DNA from: Patescibacteria group bacterium
GTDB taxonomy: Bacteria > Patescibacteriota > Minisyncoccia > Portnoybacterales > GWB1-42-6
Length of the DNA: 13,998 nt
Assembly: GCA_018826025.1 (NCBI GenBank)
Contig: JAHKAK010000063.1
Span: 1 to 13,998 of the forward strand
Direction of reading: 5' to 3'
A program made the position numbers and the translations under genes. Each line of letters starts with the position of its first letter. The stretch's first letter is position 1. The notes beneath the pieces were generated by a model, which saw only the letters and a program-made list of their open reading frames with translations, ran no database searches and had not been told where the DNA came from. Below, piece after piece: positions 1 through 6,426 of the stretch.

Positions 1-168
1 CGCTAAATACGCCGCCTGCCAATCAAGCCCCATTTTGGCGGCAAAATCTTTTTCAAAAGTCACGCCCCAAGTAATTGGCCGATTAGGGTCAGCCGTGGCC
101 CGGCCCAAATACGCCAATGCGCCCGCCAACAACAAAATAATAATTAAAAAGATATAGCGTTTTTTCAT
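1..168 (-). CDS. N-terminus of an exported or membrane-anchored protein, possibly a TIM-barrel glycosidase (partial)
   Basis: Only the first 56 codons are in the window; the gene runs off the left edge. It begins with ATG at 168, and the protein starts MKKRYIFLIIILLLAGALAY, a basic start followed by a hydrophobic stretch at about residues 4-20. This is a signal anchor or signal peptide. The following segment (WGVTFEKDFAAKMGLDWQAA) resembles from memory the start of small CPR proteins with a cellulase-like TIM barrel, where a 'WGV.F' strand is followed by a 'GLDW...YLA' helix. No catalytic residue is visible in the fragment, so that call is inference only. The downstream neighbours are a transporter and a GH1 glycosidase on the same strand, which fits a carbohydrate theme but does not prove it. 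Coding status is fairly certain; function is weak. Confidence 0.7.
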   Translation of the reverse strand, partial: MKKRYIFLIIILLLAGALAYLGRATADPNRPITWGVTFEKDFAAKMGLDWQAAYLA

Positions 169-188
169 AATTTGTCGTCCAGTCCTAT

Positions 189-317
189 TGTCATTCCCGC
201 CCCGTATCAAGCATGCACTCGTGAAAATGGGTGTACGGGGTAAACTCCGGCGGGAATCCAGGACCTGGATCCCCCCGTATCAAGTACGGGGCAGGCTTGG
301 TCAAGCCCGGGATGACA
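189..317. repeat. 129-bp palindromic intergenic element with terminal inverted repeats
   Basis: The ends are inverted copies: TGTCATTCCCG at 189-199 and CGGGATGACA at 308-317. Inside are further inverted pairs: CCCCGTA/TACGGGG twice (around 202-240 and 274-292), a central ATCCAGG-ACCTGGAT, and GGCTTG/CAAGCC near 293-306. It lies between the start of the partial gene and the end of the EamA gene. A shorter relative, with the same 'CCTGGATTCCCG...CGGGAATGACA' words, occurs at 10085-10113. An open frame through it is repeat sequence and not a gene. It is best read as a non-autonomous, MITE-like or REP-like element. Confidence 0.7.
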
Positions 318-343
318 GATTTAAAGTAACAAAATTTACCAGA

Positions 344-1243
344 TCACCAAGCAATCAACGCCAACCCGGCGCAAATTAAAATAATAGCTGTAATTTTCTG
401 CAAAATTATGCCTTGGCTAAATTTTTCGTGCAAAATATTAGGAAATTTCCTTGAAAGCAAAACTGTCAGGAAAAACAAAAAAACATACTCTGAACCCTTC
501 AGCGCGTTTACCAACGCCACATTTCCCTGAAAAATTGCTAGACTAATAAACAGCGAACCAAATCCCGCCGCTATCTTGCTGCCAACCATTAAAGAGCCGA
601 CTTTGGCCGTAGCTTGATGCATTGAATTTATGATCTCCCGGCGCCAAGGACCATAAACTAAAAGGACTAAAGCGCCAAGAACCAATCCCATGCGCGACCA
701 GACAAAACCGGTTATAAAATCCTGATAATCAAAAAGATACTTCAGCATCACAAAATAGATCGCGTGAAGAAATATGGTTAAAAATAAAAAGTTCAATCCC
801 TTAATCCCTTCCCGAAAGCCATGCTTAATCTTTTCCAGGGAAATTAAAAATCCACCGGCCACCAAAAGAATAAAAGCCCAAAGCTGAAAATGATTCAGAA
901 CCTCGCCAAGAAAAAAATAAGATAAAATTAAAATGACAATCGGCGTGAGCCCCCCCAGCAATGAAACTGAACGCGAAGCCTCATTAACGTCTAAAACTTT
1001 ATAAAAAAACAATAACGAAACAAAAAATATTAACCCCGTTAAAAGATCAAAGGCCAGCCAAGACCAGCCCGGCCAATGCAAGCCAAATGGCGCCAAAACA
1101 AAAGTCAAAAGACTGAAGGCGCAAACCCAAAAAGTAAAAACTAAGGGCTTGGTCGTGGCTCGCTGGCGCAATAAAAATTTATTACTAATTGCCACCAGCG
1201 CGTATAAAAGATAACCGAGCAGAGCAAAAAGAAACCAAGACAT
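344..1243 (-). CDS. EamA/DMT-superfamily transporter
   Basis: A 299-residue protein, the usual length for a ten-helix drug/metabolite transporter (two EamA domains of five helices). Hydrophobic segments run nearly end to end, starting with FLFALLGYLLYALVAIS at residues 4-20. The first domain ends in the typical 'LTPIVILILSYFFLGEVLNHFQLWAFILLVAGGFLI' region, where a helix and the GE turn precede the domain's last helix. The second half repeats this with 'ALKGSEYVFLFFLTVLLSRKFP' and ends in a last hydrophobic helix. Such proteins export small metabolites or move sugars and amino acids across the inner membrane; the substrate cannot be told here. The stop is TGA. No clear Shine-Dalgarno sequence precedes the ATG at 1243, and a repeat lies directly upstream. 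Confidence 0.85.
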   Translation of the reverse strand: MSWFLFALLGYLLYALVAISNKFLLRQRATTKPLVFTFWVCAFSLLTFVLAPFGLHWPGWSWLAFDLLTGLIFFVSLLFFYKVLDVNEASRSVSLLGGLTPIVILILSYFFLGEVLNHFQLWAFILLVAGGFLISLEKIKHGFREGIKGLNFLFLTIFLHAIYFVMLKYLFDYQDFITGFVWSRMGLVLGALVLLVYGPWRREIINSMHQATAKVGSLMVGSKIAAGFGSLFISLAIFQGNVALVNALKGSEYVFLFFLTVLLSRKFPNILHEKFSQGIILQKITAIILICAGLALIAW

Positions 1244-1255
1244 TATTCATTGCAT

Positions 1256-1399
1256 CATTCCGAGCCCCGCATAAATAAACTTGTTTATTTATGCGGGACA
1301 GGCTCCGCGAGGAATCTCGCGGGAGCATAGCGACCCGCGCAACAAAACATTAGATTCTTCGGCAGAGCTAAGCTCAGCTTTGCCTGCGGCCTCAGAATG
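1256..1399. repeat. Structured intergenic repeat that contains the GH1 stop codon
   Basis: The outer ends CATTCCGAG (1256-1264) and CTCAGAATG (1391-1399) are inverted copies with one mismatch. Inside, CCCGCATAAATAAAC at 1266-1280 is followed after two bases by its exact complement at 1283-1297. A CGCGGG/CCCGCG pair lies around 1318-1339. The word GCTAAGCTCAGCTTT at 1367-1381 recurs in inverted orientation at 5166-5180. The stop TGA of the GH1 gene (1392-1394) is inside the right terminal repeat, so the element's edge forms the last residues of that protein. Confidence 0.65.
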
Positions 1400-2618
1400 A
1401 CTCTATTTTATTTGTTCTACATATTTTCGCGTATTCCCAAGCGCTGGGCCGGATTTTACGCTCCAAAGTCTTGTAATCTATTTCCACCAGCCCAAACCGC
1501 GGCCAAAAACCATCACTCCATTCAAAATTGTCTAATAATGACCAGTAAAAATACCCGCGCACATCAATGCCTTCTTGTATTGCTTTACGTACAAAAAACA
1601 GATGATCTTTGATAAATTTAGCGCGCTTTTCGTCTCGGACGTCAGCCAAGCCGTTTTCCAAAACATAAATTGGCTTTTGGTATCGGCCAACATCTTTTAG
1701 AACAGAATAAAAACCCTCTGCATCCACCGGCCAATTCATATCCGTGCGCTCTCTGGTGTTTTTATCGGAAATATAATAATTGATACCCACAAAATCTTGG
1801 TATCGCTTAATAGAGTTTAAAAATAAAAAATTATAAATATACCGTTTGATTCCCGCAAAAAATTTGTTAAAACAAACCATATTATGGGCTACGCCAATTT
1901 GAGCAACTGGATTTTTTTCTTTAATTATTTTATAAGTGGCAACGTGCGCTTGTGATAAATGATGGTTGGCCAGTAAATATTTTATCAACGAATGCCGGCC
2001 CGGCGGCCAGATACCTTTAAAATAACCGTTGCCCGTATAAACATTGGGTTCATTTAAAATCACCCAAAATTTTACTTTATTGCCCAAAGTTTCAACGATT
2101 TTACCGACATAACGCGTAAAATACTCAATCGTTTTTTTATTTTCCCAACCGCCTATATCGCGAACCCACAAGGGCAGCGTCCAATGCCACAGCGTCACGA
2201 ACGGCTCAACGCGTTGAGCCGTTAAAGCTAAAATTACCTGCCGATAATGTTCAATTGCCGCCTCGTCAAATCTCCCCTCGGCCGGTTCAACTCGGCTCCA
2301 CTCAATGGAAAAACGGTGGGCGTTGTGGCCCAGCGATTTGGCAATATCAAAATCCTCGCGGAAACGGTTATAATGGTCGCAGGCTATACCGGAGATATAG
2401 TTTTCTTCCTGCAGGGGATTCGGGTATTTTTTCAAAATAAAATCCGGCCAAGGATTTATACCCTGAGCTTGTCGAAGGGTTGCTTCCTTAGCCAAGCGCG
2501 CGCTATTCGTTTTCTCCCACTCTGACCAATCGTTTATATTTCCGCCTTCAACCTGATGAGCGCTGGTCGCCGCGCCCCACAAAAAACCAGCTGGAAAAAT
2601 ATATTCTCTTTTTTCCAT
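1392..2618 (-). CDS. Glycoside hydrolase family 1 (beta-glucosidase-like)
   Basis: A 408-residue retaining beta-glycosidase; the family is usually 440-480, so this is a short form. The N-terminal motif FLWGAATSAHQVEGG holds the sugar-binding Gln22. WHW at 144-146 holds the conserved His, and NEP at 189-191 gives acid/base Glu190. GINYY supplies the active-site Tyr, VLENG gives nucleophile Glu321, and WSLLDNFEW is the aglycone/-1 site strand. All expected catalytic and glycone-binding residues are present, so it should be active on beta-glucosides or related sugars. No signal peptide is seen, so it is cytoplasmic. Two oddities: residues 47-53 (TLRQAQG) are a known repeat-derived peptide, and residues around 132-139 are encoded by a perfect 24-bp palindrome. 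The stop lies in the downstream repeat. An AGGAGG sits about 24 bases before the ATG, too far for a normal ribosome binding site. Confidence 0.93.
   Translation of the reverse strand: MEKREYIFPAGFLWGAATSAHQVEGGNINDWSEWEKTNSARLAKEATLRQAQGINPWPDFILKKYPNPLQEENYISGIACDHYNRFREDFDIAKSLGHNAHRFSIEWSRVEPAEGRFDEAAIEHYRQVILALTAQRVEPFVTLWHWTLPLWVRDIGGWENKKTIEYFTRYVGKIVETLGNKVKFWVILNEPNVYTGNGYFKGIWPPGRHSLIKYLLANHHLSQAHVATYKIIKEKNPVAQIGVAHNMVCFNKFFAGIKRYIYNFLFLNSIKRYQDFVGINYYISDKNTRERTDMNWPVDAEGFYSVLKDVGRYQKPIYVLENGLADVRDEKRAKFIKDHLFFVRKAIQEGIDVRGYFYWSLLDNFEWSDGFWPRFGLVEIDYKTLERKIRPSAWEYAKICRTNKIESF
2200..2223. repeat. Perfect 24-bp palindrome inside the GH1 coding sequence
   Basis: AACGGCTCAACG is followed immediately by its exact reverse complement. 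On the coding (minus) strand it spells most of LTAQRVEPF, just before the conserved VTLWHW strand. The word ACGGCTCAA also occurs at the capA 3' end (about 6427-6435) and in the hairpin at 9953-9978, so it may be part of a repeat family. Part of the match may be fortuitous, because the family normally has GIEPFVTL at this point. Confidence 0.6.
2460..2480 (-). repeat. CTTCGACAAGCTCAGG-type repeat translated in frame as TLRQAQG
   Basis: On the minus strand this reads ACC CTT CGA CAA GCT CAG GGT. The core CCCTTCGACAAGCTCAGGG is a short imperfect palindrome seen widely as an intergenic repeat in uncultured-bacterial assemblies (recalled, not searched). It lies in frame between the conserved N-terminal strand of GH1 and the NPWPDF region, a surface loop area where an insert can be tolerated. 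Confidence 0.65.
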
Positions 2619-2690
2619 AAAAAATATTTATCTACGATTCCTCCTTACCTTAAATTATGCCATAAAAAAACCATAAAAAAAAGCCGTGGG

Positions 2691-2704
2691 GCAGGGGTCC
2701 CTGC
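2691..2704 (-). terminator. Possible terminator of the UDG/GIY-YIG/YgjP unit
   Basis: GCAGGG, two centre bases and CCCTGC form a six-pair hairpin 35 bases after the YgjP stop. On the minus strand a T8 run follows about eight bases later. The gap between hairpin and T-run makes this weaker than a textbook terminator. Confidence 0.3.
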
Positions 2705-2738
2705 TATTACAGAAAAATACGCGCCTACCTTTTGACGG

Positions 2739-3410
2739 CTAAATTTTAAAATTCGCCCGATTACCTTTAAACCATCTTTGCCGAGTTTTATAATCGGGCA
2801 AAACCGTTGCCACCTTACTCCAAAATCTGGCCGAGTGATTTCGCTCAACCGTGTGCGCCAATTCGTGCGCCGCCACGTAATCAATCACGCCAAGCGGCGC
2901 CATTATTAGCTTCCAGGTAAAATTAATTGTCCCCTTGGCGCCGCACGAGCCCCAGCGAGTCTGGGCATTCGTGATTGAAATTGATTTAAATTTCCAGCCG
3001 GTAAGGCGGCTAACTAAACTAACTCTTTCGGTAATTTTTTCCCGCGCTTTTTGTTTATACCACTCAATCATTTTCACTCTCGCTTTACTTAAGTATTTGG
3101 CGGGAAAATATAGATAATCCGTTAATTGAATATCTTTGCGAGATTCAATCTTTAATCTATGGGTCTCTCCCAAATATAAAAACTCCTCGCCGTCCACAAA
3201 TTCCTTGGCCTTAGCCGGCCGGCCATTTTTTAGCGCCTGTTTTCTTTTTTTATCAATCCAAAATCTTTTCCGAAACACTAAATCTTGAATATGCTCCAAA
3301 GAAATTCTCATTGGCGCGCGAACAATCAGCCTTGCATCGGGCGCGACAACCAGCGCAATGCTTTTTCTCCGGGAACGGATTATTTTGTCTATTTTAATTT
3401 CGTTTGGCAA
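2739..3410 (-). CDS. YgjP-like zinc metallopeptidase (WLM/DUF45 family)
   Basis: A 223-residue protein of the YgjP/SprT-like group. The C-terminal half has the family signature: a RWGSCG turn at about 153-158, then INFTWKLIMAP, then the zinc-binding HELAH at residues 182-186 and a third ligand His192 in RNHSARFW. The N-terminal half is the usual beta-rich region (SRRKSIALVVAPDARLIVRAP). Members are cytoplasmic metal-dependent peptidases of poorly known role; SprT relatives act on DNA-protein crosslinks. Its first 22 bases overlap the end of the GIY-YIG gene, so the two are translationally linked. Placement with a glycosylase and a nuclease suggests, without proving, a DNA-maintenance role. 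The stop is TAG. Confidence 0.88.
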   Translation of the reverse strand: MPNEIKIDKIIRSRRKSIALVVAPDARLIVRAPMRISLEHIQDLVFRKRFWIDKKRKQALKNGRPAKAKEFVDGEEFLYLGETHRLKIESRKDIQLTDYLYFPAKYLSKARVKMIEWYKQKAREKITERVSLVSRLTGWKFKSISITNAQTRWGSCGAKGTINFTWKLIMAPLGVIDYVAAHELAHTVERNHSARFWSKVATVLPDYKTRQRWFKGNRANFKI

Positions 3411-3658
3411 AATTGTTTAATTAATTTTAATTTTTCTTCTCTCGACATTTTTTTTATCCGGCTTTCTTCTTTTGAGGCCAATGACCGGTTGCGGAATTTT
3501 TTGGCATAGACTAATTTTACCGGCCGGCGCGCTAGCGTATATTTAGCTCCGAGTTTAGAATCATTATGTTCGCCAAGACGCCGTTTTAAATCAACAGCAA
3601 TGCCCGTATATAAAGTTTTATCTTGACACTTAAGAATATATAAATAATACCTGATCAA
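3389..3658 (-). CDS. GIY-YIG nuclease superfamily protein (UPF0213/YhbQ-like)
   Basis: An 89-residue single-domain protein. It carries the GIY-YIG pattern as YLYIL ... YTGIAVDLKRRLGEHN (residues about 5-31), with the catalytic Tyr, the Arg of the first helix, and a later Glu in ASKEESRIKK. Length matches the YhbQ group, small proteins reported to nick or degrade DNA. The start is TTG, chosen because it overlaps the upstream TGA as TTGA, and because the family begins two or three residues before the first YY. The same TTGA arrangement is seen at 9147-9150. It lies in the middle of a three-gene unit after uracil-DNA glycosylase and before YgjP. Confidence 0.9.
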   Translation of the reverse strand: MIRYYLYILKCQDKTLYTGIAVDLKRRLGEHNDSKLGAKYTLARRPVKLVYAKKFRNRSLASKEESRIKKMSREEKLKLIKQFCQTKLK

Positions 3659-4272
3659 AGATTATCTCCAGCGCTTTTTAGTTGTTCGCCAATGATTTTA
3701 AAATCGCTTTTTAGCTCATCTAGCGACCGGCTATTATAGACAGCCACGGCTGGATGATACAAGGGAATAATAATATAAGGATTTTGAGTTGTCGGATCTT
3801 GAACGGGAAATTTTTTGCCTCGCAGCCGACTAATGCCCAGCTGGCTGTCTGGCACCCCGAATTTCTCCAAAATAAAATGCGTCGCGTAATTGCCCAAGGT
3901 GGCGATAATTTTGGGCTCAATAATCGCAATCTGCCTTAAAAGATATGCCGTGCAAGCAGTAATTTCTTCCGTGGCCGGCTTCCGGTTAGCCGGCGGCCGG
4001 TCTTTTAGGATATTGGCGATATAAACATCCTCCCGCTTGATGCCGACGGAAGTTAAAAGCAAATTTAAAATTTCACCGGCGCGCCCGCAAAAAGGCACCC
4101 CGGTTTTATCCTCATTTGCCCCCGGCGCTTCGCCGATGAACATAATTTGAGCGTTGTGATTTCCTTGGCCGACGACCGGCAAAATGCGGGTTTTGTAGAG
4201 TCCGCATTTTTGGCAACTAACAACCGTTTCCTTTATCGCCAACAGCAAATTATATTTTTGGTCTTGATCCAT
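3655..4272 (-). CDS. Family-4 uracil-DNA glycosylase with an altered iron-sulfur ligand
   Basis: A 205-residue protein matching type 4 (thermostable) uracil-DNA glycosylase, which cuts uracil from DNA to start base-excision repair. Motif 1 is GEAPGANED (47-55), followed by PFCGRAGE, and motif 2 is the YHPAVAVYN segment near the C-terminus. The family holds a 4Fe-4S cluster with four cysteines. Here C20 and C23 (CQKC) and C107 (ITACTAYL) are present, but the third position is Asp91 in LKDRPPANR, where a KCRPP motif is usual. The spacing of 16 residues to C107 fits the family. An extra Cys62 (PFCGRAG) is present. The cluster may use Asp, or C62, or be lost. The gene leads a unit with GIY-YIG and YgjP genes. 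A hairpin lies just ahead of its ATG. Confidence 0.9.
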   Translation of the reverse strand: MDQDQKYNLLLAIKETVVSCQKCGLYKTRILPVVGQGNHNAQIMFIGEAPGANEDKTGVPFCGRAGEILNLLLTSVGIKREDVYIANILKDRPPANRKPATEEITACTAYLLRQIAIIEPKIIATLGNYATHFILEKFGVPDSQLGISRLRGKKFPVQDPTTQNPYIIIPLYHPAVAVYNSRSLDELKSDFKIIGEQLKSAGDNL

Positions 4273-4279
4273 ATTTCTT

Positions 4280-4300
4280 TGCTGAAGTCTGGCTTCAGCA
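4280..4300. promoter_or_regulatory. Hairpin in the uracil-DNA glycosylase leader
   Basis: TGCTGAAG and CTTCAGCA form an eight-pair stem with a five-base loop, ending seven bases before the ATG of the glycosylase on the minus strand. A similar word (AAGTCAGGCTTCAACA) occurs near 7637-7652, so it may be a dispersed repeat with no control function. Confidence 0.4.
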
Positions 4301-4307
4301 GATTTTA

Positions 4308-4336
4308 TTGACTTCCCGCCCCTTCTATCCTAAAAT
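4308..4336 (+). promoter_or_regulatory. Sigma-70-type promoter for the histidine phosphatase gene
   Basis: The -35 box is TTGACT (4308-4313) and the -10 box is TAAAAT (4331-4336), with the optimal 17-base spacer. Both match consensus at five of six positions. Transcription would start near 4343, giving a leader of about 50 bases. Confidence 0.7.
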
Positions 4337-4380
4337 ACAATATTCTGGTTATTTATTCCAGTTCTTACCAATCAACCAAA

Positions 4381-4386
4381 AGGAGG
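4381..4386 (+). promoter_or_regulatory. Strong Shine-Dalgarno sequence of the histidine phosphatase gene
   Basis: AGGAGG lies seven bases before the ATG at 4394. It is the clearest ribosome binding site in the window, where most genes have weak ones. Confidence 0.85.
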
Positions 4387-4393
4387 AAATTTT

Positions 4394-5161
4394 ATGAAGT
4401 GGCCAAATTATCTGATGCTGATCCGGCATGATGTTTCCGAATACAATGTTTTGCGGGCCAAAAAAGAAACTGACCCGCTTTACCAAAGGTTTATGCGCTT
4501 ATTCAAAAACAGCTCTGATGGCAAGGAGACCAGAGAGTTAGCGCATCTGCTTTGGCTGAAATACCGGCTCAATTGTAGCGGCCCCAATACTCCGCTGGTG
4601 GATACGGAAGCCAAACAAGCCTACCATACCGGCCAACAACTTAAAAAAGAATTTGCCCTACCGGATGTCATTTTTGTCTCGCCATATAAACGAGCGCTGG
4701 ACACTCTGACAGGCTTAAAGCGAGGCTGGCCAGAGCTGAATAAAGTAAAATGGCACAAAGAAGAACGCATTCGGGAACAAGAGCATGGCTTAGCCACCAT
4801 ATACAACGACTGGCGAATTTTTCAAACCCTGCATCCGGAACAACGGTTTCTTTACGAAAGAGAAGGTCCTTATCGCTATTGCTATCCGCAAGGTGAAAAC
4901 GTTCCCGACGTACGAGATCGCAGTACTCTGATGGTCAACACTATCACCCGCGATTGGGCCGGGAAAAATGTTCTGCTTGTCTGCCACCACCTTAACATTC
5001 TGGCTTTGCGAACCCATCTTGAACGGCTAGACGAAGAAGAATTTATCCGGTTGGACAAAGAAGAAAAACCCATCAACTGCGGCGTCACGCTTTATCGCGG
5101 CCACCCGGAACTCGGCCAAAACGGCCGGCTCGTTCTGGAATTCTACAATAAAGGGTATTAA
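4394..5161 (+). CDS. Histidine phosphatase superfamily protein (branch 1)
   Basis: A 255-residue protein. The catalytic motif is LIRHDVSEYN (residues 9-18), with R11 and the phosphate-accepting H12; Asp13 stands where Gly is most common (RHG). Later elements are SPYKRALDT with the phosphate-binding Arg100, REQEHG with the acid residues E128/E130, and VCHHLN with the second His198. An insertion at about 20-65 is usual for a subset of phosphoglycerate-mutase-like proteins. It probably removes phosphate from a small molecule; the substrate is unknown. It is the only gene on the plus strand, with its own promoter, strong ribosome binding site and terminator, so it is an independent transcription unit. 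It converges on the methyltransferase gene. Confidence 0.9.
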   Translation: MKWPNYLMLIRHDVSEYNVLRAKKETDPLYQRFMRLFKNSSDGKETRELAHLLWLKYRLNCSGPNTPLVDTEAKQAYHTGQQLKKEFALPDVIFVSPYKRALDTLTGLKRGWPELNKVKWHKEERIREQEHGLATIYNDWRIFQTLHPEQRFLYEREGPYRYCYPQGENVPDVRDRSTLMVNTITRDWAGKNVLLVCHHLNILALRTHLERLDEEEFIRLDKEEKPINCGVTLYRGHPELGQNGRLVLEFYNKGY

Positions 5162-5206
5162 ACCCAAAGCTGAGCTTAGCCAAAATAAATAATATTACTG
5201 AACGCC

Positions 5207-5243
5207 AACAGGCGCCCCGCAAATGCGGAACGCCTGTTTTTTT
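5207..5243 (+). terminator. Rho-independent terminator of the histidine phosphatase gene
   Basis: AACAGGCG (5207-5214) pairs with CGCCTGTT (5231-5238), with an inner CCGC/GCGG pair closing an AAAT loop. A run of seven Ts (5237-5243) follows directly. It starts 46 bases after the stop codon. Confidence 0.85.
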
Positions 5244-5251
5244 AATTTTAG

Positions 5252-5283
5252 GTATTCTAGTGTTCTTAAGAATACCAGAATAC
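5252..5283. repeat. 32-bp palindrome, copy 1
   Basis: Outer arms are GTATTCT and AGAATAC around the exact centre TTCTTAAGAA; only two symmetric positions differ. It lies five bases beyond the methyltransferase stop, between convergent genes. Confidence 0.85.
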
Positions 5284-5287
5284 TTAT

Positions 5288-5941
5288 TTATTCGTATATT
5301 TTAGAAATTACTCCTTTCACAAACGGTACGAAAACGAAACCCGGATATTTAATCAGCTTAAACTCGTCTTCGCCTAATTTAACTTCCTCAAACAAAGACC
5401 CTTGACTCGGATAAATCATTTTTCCGCCAATTTTAAGTTGCGCGCGCCAAGCTGACGGCACTTCGTCCAGCGTCGCGGCCGCGACAATTCTGTCTAAACT
5501 TTCTTTAACGGGCAACGAGCGGACTCCTGCCGTCGCGTCGCCGCACTCAAAAACCACGCGTTGAATCAAATTTTCGTATTTAGCTAAATTACTTTTGCTA
5601 AACTCGCAAAGCGCCGGAACAATTTCCATCGCGTAGACTTTGCCTTTTTGACCGACCAGGTGCGCCAACATTGCTGCCTGCCAACCAGAGCCTGAACCCA
5701 CGTCAAAAACCATATCGCCGTCTTGCGCGTCAAGCCGCTCCAGCATAAAAGCCACGGTGAAAGGCTGGGAAATAGTCTGGCCTTGGCCAATGGGCAGGGG
5801 TTCGTCAAAATACGCCGCCTCTTTCAAAGTCTCCGGCACAAAATCTCGCCTATCCACCGCCTCAAAAGCAGCGATAACCCGTTTGGATTTCAAAACGCCT
5901 TGTTCTTTCAAAGAATCAACTAATTCTTTTTGCTGTTTCAT
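5288..5941 (-). CDS. pcm: Protein-L-isoaspartate O-methyltransferase
   Basis: A 217-residue class-I SAM-dependent methyltransferase. It repairs proteins by methylating the carboxyl of isoaspartyl residues that form as proteins age. The family's substrate motif is PLPIGQGQTISQP (residues 48-60), with the conserved Ser58. SAM-binding motif I is VFDVGSGSGWQAA (78-90), and ECGDATAG forms the next nucleotide-site loop. The C-terminal FVPFVKG matches the usual FVPLV region. Length is normal (205-220). The ATG at 5941 follows palindrome copy 2 by eleven bases, and copy 1 follows its stop, so palindromes frame the gene on both sides. It lies downstream of an ArsR-type gene on the same strand. Confidence 0.94.
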   Translation of the reverse strand: MKQQKELVDSLKEQGVLKSKRVIAAFEAVDRRDFVPETLKEAAYFDEPLPIGQGQTISQPFTVAFMLERLDAQDGDMVFDVGSGSGWQAAMLAHLVGQKGKVYAMEIVPALCEFSKSNLAKYENLIQRVVFECGDATAGVRSLPVKESLDRIVAAATLDEVPSAWRAQLKIGGKMIYPSQGSLFEEVKLGEDEFKLIKYPGFVFVPFVKGVISKIYE

Positions 5942-5951
5942 AAAAATTTGT

Positions 5952-5983
5952 GTATTCTAATGTTCTCAAGAACACCAGAATAC
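5952..5983. repeat. 32-bp palindrome, copy 2
   Basis: GTATTCT and AGAATAC arms around the centre TTCTCAAGAA. It lies in the 88-base gap between the ArsR-type gene and the methyltransferase, eleven bases before the latter's ATG. Confidence 0.85.
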
Positions 5984-6029
5984 ATAAATCAAAGATAAAT
6001 TAATATTTCTTATTTCTTGATTCTTAAAA

Positions 6030-6061
6030 TTATTCCAAAATTCTCAAGAACTTTAGAACTT
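6030..6061. repeat. 32-bp palindrome, decayed copy overlapping the ArsR-type gene end
   Basis: It shares the centre TTCTCAAGAA and the left arm TTATTC with the other copies (closest to the one at 7552), but the right arm has drifted to AGAACTT. It encodes the last residues VLKFLRILE and the TAA of the regulator. Confidence 0.6.
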
Positions 6062-6311
6062 GCTCTCCTCGCTCCGAAACCTTATGACGCACATTCTGAT
6101 TATCGTTACGCTTTAATACCAAGCCGCTTATTGCCAAGCGCCTAAGATGTTCTGAGGCGGTTTTAAAGTTGATTTTTAACCGACCGGAAATTTCTACCAC
6201 CGAAAGTTCCGGCGATCTTTTTAATAGCTTCAGAATCTGGATCCGCCGGTGATTAGAAAACCCCCGCACGATTCTCTCTAGTTGATGAAAACTTTTTTCT
6301 TCTTTTAACAT
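6030..6311 (-). CDS. ArsR-type winged-helix transcriptional regulator
   Basis: A 93-residue protein, essentially one winged helix-turn-helix domain. Residues 17-31 (GFSNHRRIQILKLLK) form the first ArsR-type helix, 36-49 (LSVVEISGRLKINF) the start of the HTH, and KTASEHLRRLAISGLV (50-65) the recognition helix. KRNDNQNVRHKVSERG is the beta wing. The metal-binding ELCVCDL motif of the ArsR/SmtB sensors is absent, so it probably does not sense metals. DNA binding as a dimer is the family norm. It sits among six copies of a two-fold symmetric palindrome, which makes autoregulation or local control a testable idea. The last nine codons and the stop lie in a decayed palindrome copy. AAGGT lies about ten bases before the ATG. 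Confidence 0.85.
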   Translation of the reverse strand: MLKEEKSFHQLERIVRGFSNHRRIQILKLLKRSPELSVVEISGRLKINFKTASEHLRRLAISGLVLKRNDNQNVRHKVSERGEQVLKFLRILE

Positions 6312-6379
6312 ATTTTTGACCTTATTAATCTTATTTTTATAATATCCTCTGCTAATTTTAACATCTTACTTTCCAAAGC

Positions 6380-6411
6380 GTATTCCATTGTTCTTGAGAA
6401 TACTAGAATAC
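6380..6411. repeat. 32-bp palindrome, copy 3
   Basis: GTATTCC and AGAATAC arms around TTCTTGAGAA, inverted relative to the other copies. Outer bases AGC/GCT extend the stem. It lies 15 bases past the capA stop and 68 bases before the ArsR-type start. Confidence 0.85.
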
Positions 6412-6426
6412 GCTAATACATATTTT

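Noticed and set aside
188..379. Open frame of 63 codons on the plus strand
   Set aside because: It is read-through of the palindromic repeat at 189-317 and has no family motif or ribosome binding site.
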